DNA of 64,000 nt from assembly GCF_003987855.1 (NCBI RefSeq), contig NZ_RXIZ01000007.1:194477-258476 (forward strand), given 5' to 3'. Under the pieces are notes generated by a model, which worked only from the letters and a program-made list of their open reading frames with translations, did no database searches and was not told the origin of the DNA. Below, piece by piece: positions 45,952 to 55,370 of this stretch; positions within the stretch are counted from its first letter, which is position 1, and each line of letters begins with the position of its first letter. The position numbers and the translations under genes were made by a program. This stretch comes from Hyphomicrobium sp. GTDB taxonomy: Bacteria; Pseudomonadota; Alphaproteobacteria; Rhizobiales; Hyphomicrobiaceae.

Positions 45952-47208
45952 TTGCCAAAGCTGCATGCAGCGCTCGTGATGATTTTCGTGTTCGCGCTGA
46001 CTGGCTGCGCGGCCGTGATGACGCGCAACGGCATCTCTAGCGCGAAACTGGCCGAGACGGCTGAAATCCCTGGTATGCCTGGGGTCCGCTTCTGGGGCGA
46101 TGAAGTCCCGACCGATCCGCTCAGCGAGATACGGCGCCGTACAGAGCACATGCCGGCCGTAGGCCGTTACGCCAAGACAATAGGCGGCCGTAAAGTCATT
46201 GATACTCTCGCGCTCTCCGGTGGAGGGTCCGACGGCGCATTCGGCGCAGGCGTACTGGCGGGATGGACGCGCCGCGGCGATCGCCCGGAATTTGAGATTG
46301 TGACCGGCGTCAGCGCGGGCGCCATCATCGCGCCGTTCGCTTATCTCGGCCCTTCCGAGGACGACAAGCTTCACACCATCTGGACACAGTACAAACAGGA
46401 TCAGGTCGCAACGCCCGAGATCCTGTCAGGCCTGTTTGGCGGGCCCGCACTGACCAGCACCGCGCCGCTGCAAAATCTCATCGCCGATTATGTCGATCGC
46501 AAATTTCTCGATCGCATCGCCGCACAGTACAAACGCGGCCGCATCCTTCTGGTCTTGACGACGAACCTCGACGCTCAAAGACCCGTCGTCTGGAATATGG
46601 GAGAGATCGCACTCAACCGCTCGCCGCAGGCCATCGAACTGTTCCGCAAAGTCATCTTGGCATCGGCCGCCATTCCCGCTGCATTCCCACCGGTCAAGAT
46701 CGAGGTTGAGGCCGGCGGAAAGGACTACGACGAACTCCATGTCGACGGTGGCACAACGCGCGAAGTCTTCGTAAGCCCGGTTGATGCGCCGTTCAAAGCG
46801 TTCGACGTCCTGTACGACAAGCCGCCAATCCGTCGCTTCTTCATCATCAAGAACGGCAAGGCGACGCCGGTTCAGGAAGTCGTGAAGCCAACGACTCTTC
46901 AAATCGCGGGGCGCTCGATTTCGACGCTCATCAAGAGCCAGAATATGGGCGAGGTCTATCATATCTATCGCGTCGCGCTTGATGCCGGCGCTGACTTCAA
47001 TTTCCTCGCCGTCCCGCCGTCATTCGATTTCACGACGAAAGAAATCTACGATCCGAAGTATCAGGCAGCCCTTTATGCTCAGGGCGTCTCTGTCGGCCGC
47101 AAAGGCATCTGGCTGAAGCATCCGCCTGGTGGCGCGCCGATCAACGTCAACGGCGACCAGCCCCGGCCGCAGCTGCCCGAGCAGGTCGGCGTCAATACCA
47201 ACGGCTGA
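45952..47208 (+). CDS. Patatin-like phospholipase, predicted lipoprotein
   Basis: A 418-residue patatin-family lipid acyl hydrolase. The oxyanion Gly-rich loop is LSGGGSDGAFGAGVLAGW, the nucleophile elbow is VTGVSAGAIIAP, and the dyad Asp is in HVDGGTTREVF. I chose the TTG at 45952, which has AGGGGG about ten bases upstream and gives the lipoprotein signal KLHAALVMIFVFALTGC. The frame is open to 45790, but that extension has no signal character. As an envelope lipoprotein it may trim membrane phospholipids; the true substrate is unknown. Confidence 0.85.
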   Translation: MPKLHAALVMIFVFALTGCAAVMTRNGISSAKLAETAEIPGMPGVRFWGDEVPTDPLSEIRRRTEHMPAVGRYAKTIGGRKVIDTLALSGGGSDGAFGAGVLAGWTRRGDRPEFEIVTGVSAGAIIAPFAYLGPSEDDKLHTIWTQYKQDQVATPEILSGLFGGPALTSTAPLQNLIADYVDRKFLDRIAAQYKRGRILLVLTTNLDAQRPVVWNMGEIALNRSPQAIELFRKVILASAAIPAAFPPVKIEVEAGGKDYDELHVDGGTTREVFVSPVDAPFKAFDVLYDKPPIRRFFIIKNGKATPVQEVVKPTTLQIAGRSISTLIKSQNMGEVYHIYRVALDAGADFNFLAVPPSFDFTTKEIYDPKYQAALYAQGVSVGRKGIWLKHPPGGAPINVNGDQPRPQLPEQVGVNTNG

Positions 47209-47286
47209 CGCAAACCTTTAGTCACACGAGGAATGAAAAAGGCGCCGGCAATCAGCCAGCGCCCTTTGCTTTCCAGGCTGCCCCTC

Positions 47287-47583
47287 TCAGAACCAGCGCG
47301 GCTGCCACCAGTGCAGCAAGGCATGCACCGTGGTCGGCGAGATCAGGTAGGCGATACCGACAATCGCCGCGACGGCGACGAGCAGCATGAACAGCGTAAT
47401 GCTGAGCGGCGTACGATAGCTGAGCCCTGTTCCGGGGATGCCGAGCGTCACCTGCTCGCCCTGCTTTCCAACGTTCAGCGTCGCGCCGTTCCCGCCGAGG
47501 CTGCCGGACACGCCCGTCTTGCTGAGATTGATGCGCACGCCGGGAAGGATCGTGAATGTCTTGCGAAACCGGAAGTAACCCAT
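47287..47583 (-). CDS. DUF4236 domain protein
   Basis: A 98-residue protein. Residues 1-60 match DUF4236: MGYFRFRKTFTILPGVRINL, then SKTGVSGSLGGNGATLNVG and TLGIPGTGLSYR. A hydrophobic helix near the C-terminus (ITLFMLLVAVAAIVGIAYLI) anchors it in the membrane. The family has no established role and is often found in mobile or accessory genes, but nothing around it looks mobile. Confidence 0.85.
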   Translation of the reverse strand: MGYFRFRKTFTILPGVRINLSKTGVSGSLGGNGATLNVGKQGEQVTLGIPGTGLSYRTPLSITLFMLLVAVAAIVGIAYLISPTTVHALLHWWQPRWF

Positions 47584-47711
47584 CTTAGTCTCCTGGTCGG
47601 CGGCGGCCGCCGGTTAGAACAGTCGGTTCACTCGTCACGCCGCGAGAACTGCCGCGAATCCGCGAAAAGCCTAATCCCCCACATTGGGACTTTCAACGGA
47701 TTAGAGATCTC

Positions 47712-49148
47712 TCAGCTTTTGCCGCGGAGGATATTGGAGAAAGACGACAGCCGCTGCTTCAACTGGCCGACCATCGTGTTTCTCGACTGCAGCCTCTCGT
47801 GCGCCGATTCGCGATCGAGTGACGACCCATATTTCTTCTGGTTGGTGGCGTCGGCAGCAACGATCGCTTTCCGTTCGTCCGCCTTCAGCGGGCCTACGCG
47901 TGACATGGGCGGACGGATGAGCGTCCGCTGAACCATCGACGGCTCGCCCTTGTTGTGCAGCAACGAAACAAGTGCTTCGCCGACGCGCAATTCCTGAATG
48001 GTTCGTTCCGTATCGATATCGGGGTTTGGACGGAACGTCTGTGCCGCCGCGCGAATGGCCTTCTGCTCTCTTGGCGTGAAGGCACGCAACGCATGCTGGA
48101 TGCGATTGCCGAGCTGAGCCGAAACGCGGTCCGGCACGTCGCTCGGGCTTTGGGTCACGTAGTAAACGCCGACGCCTTTGGACCGAATGAGACGCGTCAC
48201 GCGCTCGACCTGTTCGAGCACGGCCTTCGGTGCCTCGTTGAAGAGAAGGTGCGCTTCATCGAACAAAAACACAAGCTTCGGCTTATCGAGATCCCCAACC
48301 TCCGGCAGCTTGTCGAACAATTCTGTCAGCAGCCAAAGCAGGAACGTCGAGTAAAGGCGCGGCGTGTTCATCAGCTTTTCTGCCGCGAGCACGTTGACGA
48401 CGCCGCGGCCATCCTTGTCCACCTTGAGGAAGTCGAGAATATCGAGCGCCGGCTCGCCGAAGAACTTGGCGGCACCTTGCTCTTCCAGAACCAAGAGACG
48501 CCGTTGAATGACGCCGACCGTCGCCGGCGCGATATGCCCGTACTTGCTGCGAAGGGTCGAAGCCTTCTTACCCATTTCATCGATGACCGAACGCAGATCC
48601 TGCAGATCCAGGATCGTCATCTTGGAGTCGCCGGCTTGGCGCTCGTCCTCGGCCCAACGGAACGCGATGTTGAGCACGCCCTCCTGCGGCTCGGTTAATT
48701 CCATGAGCCGAGAGAGAAGGAGTGCGCCCATCTCCTGCACAGTGGCGCGCACCGGATGCCCGTCGACCCCGAAGATGTCCCAAAACACCGTGGGGAATGC
48801 CGTGTTGCCGTACCGGGTAAGCCCTATCTCTTCCGCCCGCTCGACGAGCTTCGGCGAGGGCGCGCCTTTGGCGGCGATCCCCGACAGGTCGCCTTTGATG
48901 TCGGCCGCGAATACCGGAACACCCGCCGCGGAAAAACCTTCGGCGAGAACCTGCAGCGTCACCGTCTTGCCCGTACCGGTCGCGCCGGTGACGAGACCGT
49001 GCCGGTTGGCAAGCCCAAGCTCGATACATTCCGGCGAAAGATCCTGGCCCGACTTGCTGACCCCAATGAGGATGAGCCCGTCTTGGACATAGTCGCGAGG
49101 ATCGGCGACGCCTTCGCCCGTCTCCCCGGGGCCATGCTTTCCAGTCAT
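47712..49148 (-). CDS. HerA-like ATPase (DUF853 family)
   Basis: A 478-residue P-loop ATPase of the HerA/FtsK superfamily. Walker A is VTGATGTGKTVTLQVL, Walker B KLVFLFDEAHLLF, and VYYVTQSPSDVPD holds the sensor Gln region. The family is widespread in proteobacteria and poorly characterised; DNA translocation or remodelling is inferred from fold. The ATG at 49148 has GGAGG five bases upstream, whereas the frame opens further to 49271. No NurA nuclease gene is adjacent. It is divergent from the mutase small subunit. Confidence 0.9.
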   Translation of the reverse strand: MTGKHGPGETGEGVADPRDYVQDGLILIGVSKSGQDLSPECIELGLANRHGLVTGATGTGKTVTLQVLAEGFSAAGVPVFAADIKGDLSGIAAKGAPSPKLVERAEEIGLTRYGNTAFPTVFWDIFGVDGHPVRATVQEMGALLLSRLMELTEPQEGVLNIAFRWAEDERQAGDSKMTILDLQDLRSVIDEMGKKASTLRSKYGHIAPATVGVIQRRLLVLEEQGAAKFFGEPALDILDFLKVDKDGRGVVNVLAAEKLMNTPRLYSTFLLWLLTELFDKLPEVGDLDKPKLVFLFDEAHLLFNEAPKAVLEQVERVTRLIRSKGVGVYYVTQSPSDVPDRVSAQLGNRIQHALRAFTPREQKAIRAAAQTFRPNPDIDTERTIQELRVGEALVSLLHNKGEPSMVQRTLIRPPMSRVGPLKADERKAIVAADATNQKKYGSSLDRESAHERLQSRNTMVGQLKQRLSSFSNILRGKS

Positions 49149-49360
49149 TTCGCCTCCTCGACTATCCCGGCGGCGACTCGGAGCCGCCTGCCAAACCTGA
49201 TGCCACGCTGGCCCGGTGGACGCAAACGCGGCGGGCTCCCCCAAGGTGCGCGGCAATTGGGCCTTCAGCAAAGGAAATTTCAGGCTCGCAAGGGGCTCCG
49301 AAGGGGGTATATCGGGGACATCGGCCTTCCAAACAGTCTTCCGCTTGGGAACAAAGTTGT

Positions 49361-51235
49361 ATGACGACCCCGTCGCAGGAATTGCACTTCGCCCAGGATT
49401 TTCCGGCAGCCCGCATCGATGAGTGGCGCGCGCTCGTGGAGAAGGCGTTGAAAGGCGCGGACTTCGACAAGAGGCTTGTCAGCCGGACCGCCGATGGGCT
49501 GAAAATCAATCCGCTGTACACGCGCGGGGACGCCCTCCAGAGCACTGTTAATTCCCTCCCCGGCAAACCACCCCTCACGCGGGGCCGCAAAGCCGTTCGC
49601 GATGGCCTCGGATGGGATATCCGCACATTCCATAGCGAGAGCGATCCGCACGCGCTGAACGCTGCGATCCTCGCAGATCTCGAAGGCGGCGTGACCTCGA
49701 TCGCCTTGCACGTGGGCGAGACGGCACTTCCACTGACGAAGGACGCATTCCACGCGGCGCTTGCAGGCGTTCTTCTCGACGTCTGCCCGATCGTGCTCAT
49801 CGCCGGCGAAAACTTTTTCGATGCTGCCCTGGCGCTGATGGCGGAGTGGGACGCGACCGGCATCAAGATTGCCGACCGCCGCGGTTCTTTCGGCGCCGAT
49901 CCTCTAGGCACGCTGGCGGCGATGGGCCGCCTTTCGGAGCCCGTTGAAACCGCACTGGCACGCGCCGTTGCCCTGATGAAGACGACAGCGGCATCACCCC
50001 ATGTTCAGGTGATGACCGCCGATGGTGTCGTCGCCCACTCGGCCGGAGCCAGCGAGGCCCAGGAACTCGCATTCATGCTGTCGGCGCTGGTCGCTTACCT
50101 GCGCGCGGCCGAGATGGGCGGCGTTGCCCCCTTGGACGCCCTTCCGAAAATCAACGTCGCGCTCGCCGCCGATATCGACGAATTCGCTACGATTGCGAAG
50201 CTACGCGCCGCCCGCCACCTGATCTGGCGCGTTGCCGACGCCTGCGGTGCTGGCGATGCCGCGACGGCGGTCACGATCAACTGCCCGACGTCTTATCGCA
50301 TCATGGCCAAGCGCGATCCGTGGACGAATATTCTGCGCACCACGATCGCCTGTGCCGGAGCGGCACTCGGCGGTGCCGACGCCATCCTCGTTCTTCCATT
50401 CACGTTCGCACTCGGCAAACCCGATAACTTCGCCCGCCGCGTTGCGCGCAACATCCAGATCGTCTGCCAGGAGGAAAGCCACCTCGGTCGCGTCAACGAT
50501 CCTGCCGGCGGATCCTGGTACGTCGAAAATCTCACCGATGACCTCGCCAAAAAGGCCTGGGAGATCTTCCAGGACATCGAGGCCCGCGGCGGATTGCTTG
50601 CGTGCCTGCAGTCCGGCTTCATCCAGGAAACGATCGCGAAAACGGCAGAAGCGCGCGCAAAGTCGGTGGCAAGCATCCGCCAGGAATTAACCGGCGTGAA
50701 CGCCTTCCCGCTGCTCGGCGATGACGGCGTTCATGCTGAGCCTTGGCCGCGTGGATCGGCGCCAAAGGGGGAGCCGGCGATAACCGTGGCGCCCCTGAAG
50801 GCGCATCGCCTTGGCGAAGCCTTCGAAGCGCTTCGTGATGCGGCCGATGCGCATGGCGGCTACAAGGTCTTCATAGCGAGCCTTGGCGAAATTGCCGATC
50901 ACAACATCCGCACCACGTGGACGAAGAACTACCTCGCTGCTGGCGGCATTACAGCTCTCGTCAGCGACGGCTACAAGACGCCCGAGGACGCTGCCGAAGC
51001 GTTCCGCAATTCCGGCGCGTCCGCCGCCTGCATCTGCTCGTCCGACGCAATCAACGCTTCGCTCGCAGAACCCACAGCAAAAGCGCTGAAAGAGGCCGGC
51101 GCTCGATTGGTCCTGATGGCCGGACGGCCAGGTGAAAACGAAGCCGCACTGAAATCGGCTGGCGTCGATCAATTCCTTTTTGCCGGCGCCGACGCGGTTG
51201 CCACGCTTGGCGATCTCCAGAAGAAACTCAGCTAA
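49361..51235 (+). CDS. mutA: Methylmalonyl-CoA mutase, small (beta) subunit
   Basis: The non-catalytic partner of the adenosylcobalamin mutase. The 624-residue protein has the MutA-type barrel (DAALALMAEWDATGIKIADR, ITVTINCPTSYRIMAKRDPW-like segment near 275, DPAGGSWYVENLTDDLA) and a C-terminal B12-like domain. There LGEIADHNIRTTW replaces the DxHxxG cobalamin motif, as in other beta subunits. The catalytic subunit is 4.7 kb downstream on the same strand, with CLC and several other genes between. It functions in propionate or ethylmalonyl-CoA metabolism. Confidence 0.88.
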   Translation: MTTPSQELHFAQDFPAARIDEWRALVEKALKGADFDKRLVSRTADGLKINPLYTRGDALQSTVNSLPGKPPLTRGRKAVRDGLGWDIRTFHSESDPHALNAAILADLEGGVTSIALHVGETALPLTKDAFHAALAGVLLDVCPIVLIAGENFFDAALALMAEWDATGIKIADRRGSFGADPLGTLAAMGRLSEPVETALARAVALMKTTAASPHVQVMTADGVVAHSAGASEAQELAFMLSALVAYLRAAEMGGVAPLDALPKINVALAADIDEFATIAKLRAARHLIWRVADACGAGDAATAVTINCPTSYRIMAKRDPWTNILRTTIACAGAALGGADAILVLPFTFALGKPDNFARRVARNIQIVCQEESHLGRVNDPAGGSWYVENLTDDLAKKAWEIFQDIEARGGLLACLQSGFIQETIAKTAEARAKSVASIRQELTGVNAFPLLGDDGVHAEPWPRGSAPKGEPAITVAPLKAHRLGEAFEALRDAADAHGGYKVFIASLGEIADHNIRTTWTKNYLAAGGITALVSDGYKTPEDAAEAFRNSGASAACICSSDAINASLAEPTAKALKEAGARLVLMAGRPGENEAALKSAGVDQFLFAGADAVATLGDLQKKLS

Positions 51236-51257
51236 GCGCCAACCCGAAGGGTCGTTC

Positions 51258-52601
51258 GTGGACTCGAAGATAACACCCGTCCGCGGGAAGGTGACCCGGC
51301 GTCATAGGCGAATGCGCCGCTACCGTTACGTCGGCCTCTCGCGACGCGTCTGGCAACGGCGTGGTGTTTTTCTCTTGGGTGCGGTCATTATCGGACTGGC
51401 CGCCGTCGGCTTCGCCAAGATCGCCGACCAGTCGCAGTCGGCGTACGCTCATCTGCTGAAAAATTGGCCGTGGCTGCCGTTCATTATAACGCCACTCGGC
51501 TTTGCCGTGCTCGCCCACGTCACGGCGCGCTGGTTCCCCGCCGCCGCCGGAAGCGGCATCCCTCAGGTCATCGCCGCACGCCGGAGCAAGAACAGCGCAT
51601 TCCGTCAGCGCCTCCTCGGCGCCAAAACCATGGTCGCCAAGATTGTGATGACGTCTCTTGCGCTCGTCGTCGGCGGCTCAGTGGGCCGCGAGGGGCCGAC
51701 CGTGCAGATCGGCGCATCCGTTATGTACGCCGTCGCTGGCTCCGCCGGTATCGGACGCCACAATGGTTTGGTGCTGGCAGGCTCCGCCGCCGGCATCGCG
51801 GCTGCGTTCAATGCGCCGATTGCCGGCATTCTCTTCGCGATCGAGGAAGTGGCGAAATCCTACACTGGCCGCATCAACGAGCTGGTCATTGCCTCCGTCG
51901 CCATCGCCGGCGGCGTCAGCTGGCTCCTGCTCGGCAACTACGCCTACTTCGGCGAAGTCTCGGCAAGCATGACATCAGCGACGGACTGGGTCGCTATTCC
52001 TGTGTGCGCCATCATCGGCGGCATCCTTGGCGGAATATTCTCTCGCGCGCTCGTCGTACTGACGCGCCGACCGCCCGCAATGATCGCTAAGCTCCGCCGC
52101 ACCCCGGCTCTATTCGCCGCCGTGTGCGGCTTGATCGTCGCCGTCATGAGCGTCTCAACCGGCGGATATGCCTCGGGCAATGGCTACGCCGAAACGCACG
52201 CCGGCCTCGTCACTGGCGTACACATCCCGGTTTGGTATGGACCGTTCAAGCTCGTTTCGACGCTGCTCTCGTCGGCAAGCGGCATTCCCGGCGGGCTTTT
52301 TTCGCCGTCGCTGGCAGTGGGCGCTGGCCTCGGCTCTATGGTAACGCCGTTATTCACCTTCATTGAGCCGAGAGCGTTGATGCTGCTGATGACAGTCGGT
52401 TATTTCGCGGCCGTCGTGCAGTCGCCGCTCACCGCGGTCGTTATCGTGATGGAAATGACGAGCGACCGGAACATGGTCATTCCCTTGATGGCGACGGCGC
52501 TGCTCGGGGCGGGCATATCTCGTCTCATCCAGCGCGAACCGCTCTATCACGCGCTCTCGCGAGGCTTCCTTCCGACCGCCGCCGAGATGAAGTCCGGATG
52601 A
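51258..52601 (+). CDS. CLC-family chloride channel or H+/Cl- antiporter
   Basis: A 447-residue CLC protein with about ten membrane segments. The selectivity motifs are AAGSGIPQVIAARR, GSVGREGPTVQIGAS (with the gating Glu) and GIPGGLFSPSLAVGAGLG. Most bacterial CLC proteins with the gating Glu are exchangers. It has no C-terminal CBS domains. The GTG at 51258 has AAGGG upstream and starts 22 bases after mutA; the frame is open into mutA. Coupling to mutA is by position only. Confidence 0.9.
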   Translation: MDSKITPVRGKVTRRHRRMRRYRYVGLSRRVWQRRGVFLLGAVIIGLAAVGFAKIADQSQSAYAHLLKNWPWLPFIITPLGFAVLAHVTARWFPAAAGSGIPQVIAARRSKNSAFRQRLLGAKTMVAKIVMTSLALVVGGSVGREGPTVQIGASVMYAVAGSAGIGRHNGLVLAGSAAGIAAAFNAPIAGILFAIEEVAKSYTGRINELVIASVAIAGGVSWLLLGNYAYFGEVSASMTSATDWVAIPVCAIIGGILGGIFSRALVVLTRRPPAMIAKLRRTPALFAAVCGLIVAVMSVSTGGYASGNGYAETHAGLVTGVHIPVWYGPFKLVSTLLSSASGIPGGLFSPSLAVGAGLGSMVTPLFTFIEPRALMLLMTVGYFAAVVQSPLTAVVIVMEMTSDRNMVIPLMATALLGAGISRLIQREPLYHALSRGFLPTAAEMKSG

Positions 52602-52610
52602 TCCGCTAGA

Positions 52611-52839
52611 TCAGCATCCGCAGAAGAACTTCCCCTCGCACGCGCGCTTGACCTTGGCGCACGTCGAGATGAAGGGCTCCATGGACTGCCCCGGAACACC
52701 GACCTGAAAACTGTCGTCGACAACGCCATCTGAGCGGGACGCAACTTTACCCGGCGAGGGCTCGGAAGCCGCGAGCTTCGCGTTTTTCGGCGGCGCTATT
52801 CGGCGCTTCGCGACGAGACCGTCACTTTTCTTTTTTTTT
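52611..52839 (-). other. Downstream reading frame of the frameshifted exported-protein gene
   Basis: Just after nine consecutive A (minus strand, 52831-52839) a second frame stays open to a TGA at 52611. It encodes about 75 residues with the same high-GC third codon positions as the gene upstream, ending TCAKVKRACEGKFFCGC. One extra A (or two fewer) joins it to the preceding gene; no start of its own with a ribosome site is evident. See the entry for 52796-53449. Confidence 0.55.
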
Positions 52840-53449
52840 GCGTCATCGAGGAGATCGGCGGAGCGTCTTCTGCTGACTCAATGACCATCCCGAGCCCCAT
52901 GGCCGGCTCGAACATCTTCTCGACGCGATCGCGGCTTGCCGCCGCTTCCTTCTTCTCGCGCTTGGAACGCTTTGCCGGACGATCCTCAACCCTGACAGCT
53001 GTGGCAACTTTTACAGGGTCGGCGAGAGCGAGCGCCGGGCGGCCCGGATCCGGAACGGCCGGCAGGCTGGGTTCACTCTCGGCCGCAGATGGACTGACCT
53101 CCGTCTTATCCGGAACGCTCGCGGTCACGACAGGCCGTGTCACGATGGCGGCGACTTCCGGATGAAGTTCGATCTTCTGCGGCTCGGAATTCGCGATGAA
53201 CTTGGCGCTCAGCTGTTCCGCAGCCAGACGCCCGGAGTTCGGGTTCTCGGCCGCGAATTTTTCCATGGCGAGCACGAATTGGCTGAAATTCACCACCGGC
53301 ACGAATTCGGGGACCTTGATGGCGTCGCTGGCCGGCATCGCGGTCACGTCGGCGGCATCGGCCTGGCCACCTGAGCCCAACTGCATTGGCGTTGCAAATG
53401 ACGACGCTATGAACGCGCCAAACAGCACCGTAATGGCTTTGAATCTCAC
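52796..53449 (-). CDS. Exported protein of unknown function, frame disrupted at a poly-A tract
   Basis: A secreted protein beginning near VRFKAITVLFGAFIASSFA (GTG 53449; other GTG starts are close). After the signal peptide comes a helical segment VNFSQFVLAMEKFAAENPNS, then a Pro/Ala-rich linker and a basic patch AKRSKREKKEAAASRDRVEK. As sequenced it ends in KKRKVTVSSRSAE at 52796, directly after a run of nine A. One more A would extend it by about 75 residues with four Cys near the end. Whether this is error, mutation or slippage cannot be told here. No family recognised. Confidence 0.6.
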   Translation of the reverse strand: MRFKAITVLFGAFIASSFATPMQLGSGGQADAADVTAMPASDAIKVPEFVPVVNFSQFVLAMEKFAAENPNSGRLAAEQLSAKFIANSEPQKIELHPEVAAIVTRPVVTASVPDKTEVSPSAAESEPSLPAVPDPGRPALALADPVKVATAVRVEDRPAKRSKREKKEAAASRDRVEKMFEPAMGLGMVIESAEDAPPISSMTQKKRKVTVSSRSAE

Positions 53450-53636
53450 GACGCACACCCCACGCGATACCCGATGGGACTGCCAGCCAGCTCCGGACGC
53501 AACCGGTGCCGCGGCACCCCCAACCAACAGCACGTCAAAGGGTAGCTTGTTCCCCTAACCCCCCGTGCCCCAACTCTTAATGAGCCGTTAAGAAAGGCAG
53601 GAGAATGGCATCACGCGTACTCCAAGGGAGTGCATC

Positions 53637-53840
53637 TCACTCCCGTCCGGAGGCCGCCAGCACCGCCATGATGCCGAGCATGGGCAGCGAAGCGAAAATC
53701 GAAAGAGCCGAGACCGCGTACTCGTTGCCGCCGTCCGTCAAAGGGGAGAGCAAGGCTTGAGCGTCGGGAAGCGATGCTACGACAACGGTAGCAGCGGTGG
53801 CGATAGCGGCAGCAGCAGAACCGGCGACAATACCCGACAT
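53637..53840 (-). CDS. Small hydrophobic protein
   Basis: A 67-residue protein with two hydrophobic stretches, VAGSAAAAIATAATVVVASL and ALSIFASLPMLGIMAVLAAS, separated by a short polar loop (LLSPLTDGGNEY). AGGAGAG precedes the ATG at 53840. A small membrane protein of unknown role. Confidence 0.55.
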   Translation of the reverse strand: MSGIVAGSAAAAIATAATVVVASLPDAQALLSPLTDGGNEYAVSALSIFASLPMLGIMAVLAASGRE

Positions 53841-53962
53841 GGCGTCTCTCCTCTCAAGCGCGTTGCGGCCAAAGCGGCCTTACGCCAGAGAGAATGCGCG
53901 TACGTCACCCGTCCCGCTGTCACGCTCGAAACAATCCGAACGCGAACTCGCGACAAATGAGA

Positions 53963-54235
53963 TTACTGACCAATTTTCTCGATCTTGGCAGCCATGTTCG
54001 GGATGACCGTCATGCGGAAGGTATCGTTCTCGCACTGCAGAACCCAAACCTTCTCGTTTGGCTTGGACTGCGACGCATCGAACTTGGCGTTCTGCGGCTT
54101 GTCGCACTTGAAGCCCTGATCGCGGATTTGCGAAGCCAGAAGATCCATCGGCGGTTCGAGACCATTGTCGGCCACGGCGCTCGAGGCCGCGCCGGCAAGT
54201 ACGACTGCGAAGGTTGCAAGCAATGAGTTGCGCAT
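53963..54235 (-). CDS. Small secreted protein with two cysteines
   Basis: A 90-residue precursor with a signal peptide (MRNSLLATFAVVLAGAASSA, cleavage near VADNG). The mature part of about 68 residues has two Cys, in GFKCDKPQNAKFDAS and VWVLQCENDTF, likely disulfide-bonded, and ends RMTVIPNMAAKIEKIG. Similar small periplasmic proteins are common in Hyphomicrobiales; function unknown. The frame continues upstream of the ATG at 54235 but without signal character. Confidence 0.65.
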   Translation of the reverse strand: MRNSLLATFAVVLAGAASSAVADNGLEPPMDLLASQIRDQGFKCDKPQNAKFDASQSKPNEKVWVLQCENDTFRMTVIPNMAAKIEKIGQ

Positions 54236-54323
54236 GAGACTGTTCCGCGAAAAGGGAGAACGGGATCCGGCGAAATCAACCGATACCCGCCAAGCCCGCC
54301 ACATTCGCCACGAAGCTTATTCG

Positions 54324-55223
54324 CTAATCCTCAATCTTCATTGAACGCGGACGGTTCAAAGCAGCAACAAGCGTATACGAAATCAACATCAGCAAGAACC
54401 ACGAGCCAAGCTTGCCGACGCTAACGAGCTGCCATCCGTGCCGCTGATTGGGATAGGCCCACGCGGCGGTAAATGTTCCGATGTTCTCGGCAAACCAGAT
54501 GAAGAGGGCCACGAGCGCCAACCCCAAAAGAAGGGGCATGTGGCGGTGCGTCTTCCAAATTTTATAATAGATCGTGCAGGGCCCGATGAGCACGATTGCC
54601 GCCGCAAAGAGCAGCGGCCGAATATCCCAGACATAATGGTGCGCGAAGAAGTTGAGGTAGATCGCACCGCTCAAAATGCCCAGCACCCAAACGGGTGGAT
54701 GGCGCGTGAAACGAAAGTCGAAAAGCCGCCAGCATCGCGCGATGTAGGACCCGATCGCGGCATACATGAATCCCGTAAAGAGCGGCACACCGGCGATGCG
54801 CAAGATGCTCGCTTCCGGATAAATCCACGACCCGACCGATGTCTTGAAAACCTCCATCGCCGTTCCGACGACATGGAAGACAAGGATGACTTTCGCTTCC
54901 TCGATCGTCTCGAGCTTGAACACCAGCATGACGATCTGGATCACGACCGCGGCGATGACGAGAAAGTCATAGCGCGCCAGCGCAGCACCCTTCGGATAGA
55001 AAAAATGCGTCCCGATAAGCAGCGCAAGCAGCAGCGCCCCGAACAGACAAGCCCAGGCTTGCTTCACCCCGAAGCGGACGAACTCATAGATAAAGTGGGC
55101 TGCGGGACCGCGAGCCTCTGCGCGTTCACCAAGCTCTGCTTCCCAATCGATGAAGCGCGCCAGCGGCTGCCATATTCGCGCCGCGCTCTGGCTTCGGGCG
55201 TCTTCGGGCACCTTGCGTTGCAT
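54324..55223 (-). CDS. DUF817 family integral membrane protein
   Basis: A 299-residue membrane protein with seven or eight helices. Family segments are LIGTHFFYPKGAALARYDFL, KTSVGSWIYPEASILRIAGV, PLFTGFMYAAIGSYIARCWR and IWFAENIGTFTAAWAYP. DUF817 proteins have no established function. I chose the ATG at 55223 (MQRKVPEDARSQS); the frame is open to 55307. It is divergent from the four-helix membrane protein. Confidence 0.85.
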   Translation of the reverse strand: MQRKVPEDARSQSAARIWQPLARFIDWEAELGERAEARGPAAHFIYEFVRFGVKQAWACLFGALLLALLIGTHFFYPKGAALARYDFLVIAAVVIQIVMLVFKLETIEEAKVILVFHVVGTAMEVFKTSVGSWIYPEASILRIAGVPLFTGFMYAAIGSYIARCWRLFDFRFTRHPPVWVLGILSGAIYLNFFAHHYVWDIRPLLFAAAIVLIGPCTIYYKIWKTHRHMPLLLGLALVALFIWFAENIGTFTAAWAYPNQRHGWQLVSVGKLGSWFLLMLISYTLVAALNRPRSMKIED

Positions 55224-55370
55224 GCGTGACTCTGGATGAGGAGCAGGGCGGCGGGTCGCGTTATCTTTGCAAGGTTTGTGGCTTATTGATCGCAGCTTCG
55301 CGAGCAAACGTGGAATTCAGGTTCCAAACGCTCGCGTGTGCCACGGCTCTCCGCGTCAGAGGATTGACCC

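Noticed and set aside
49149..49360. A cobalamin riboswitch upstream of mutA, also looked for before mutB
   Set aside because: No B12-box-like conserved segment could be seen in either upstream region; the gaps are short and carry no large structured element.
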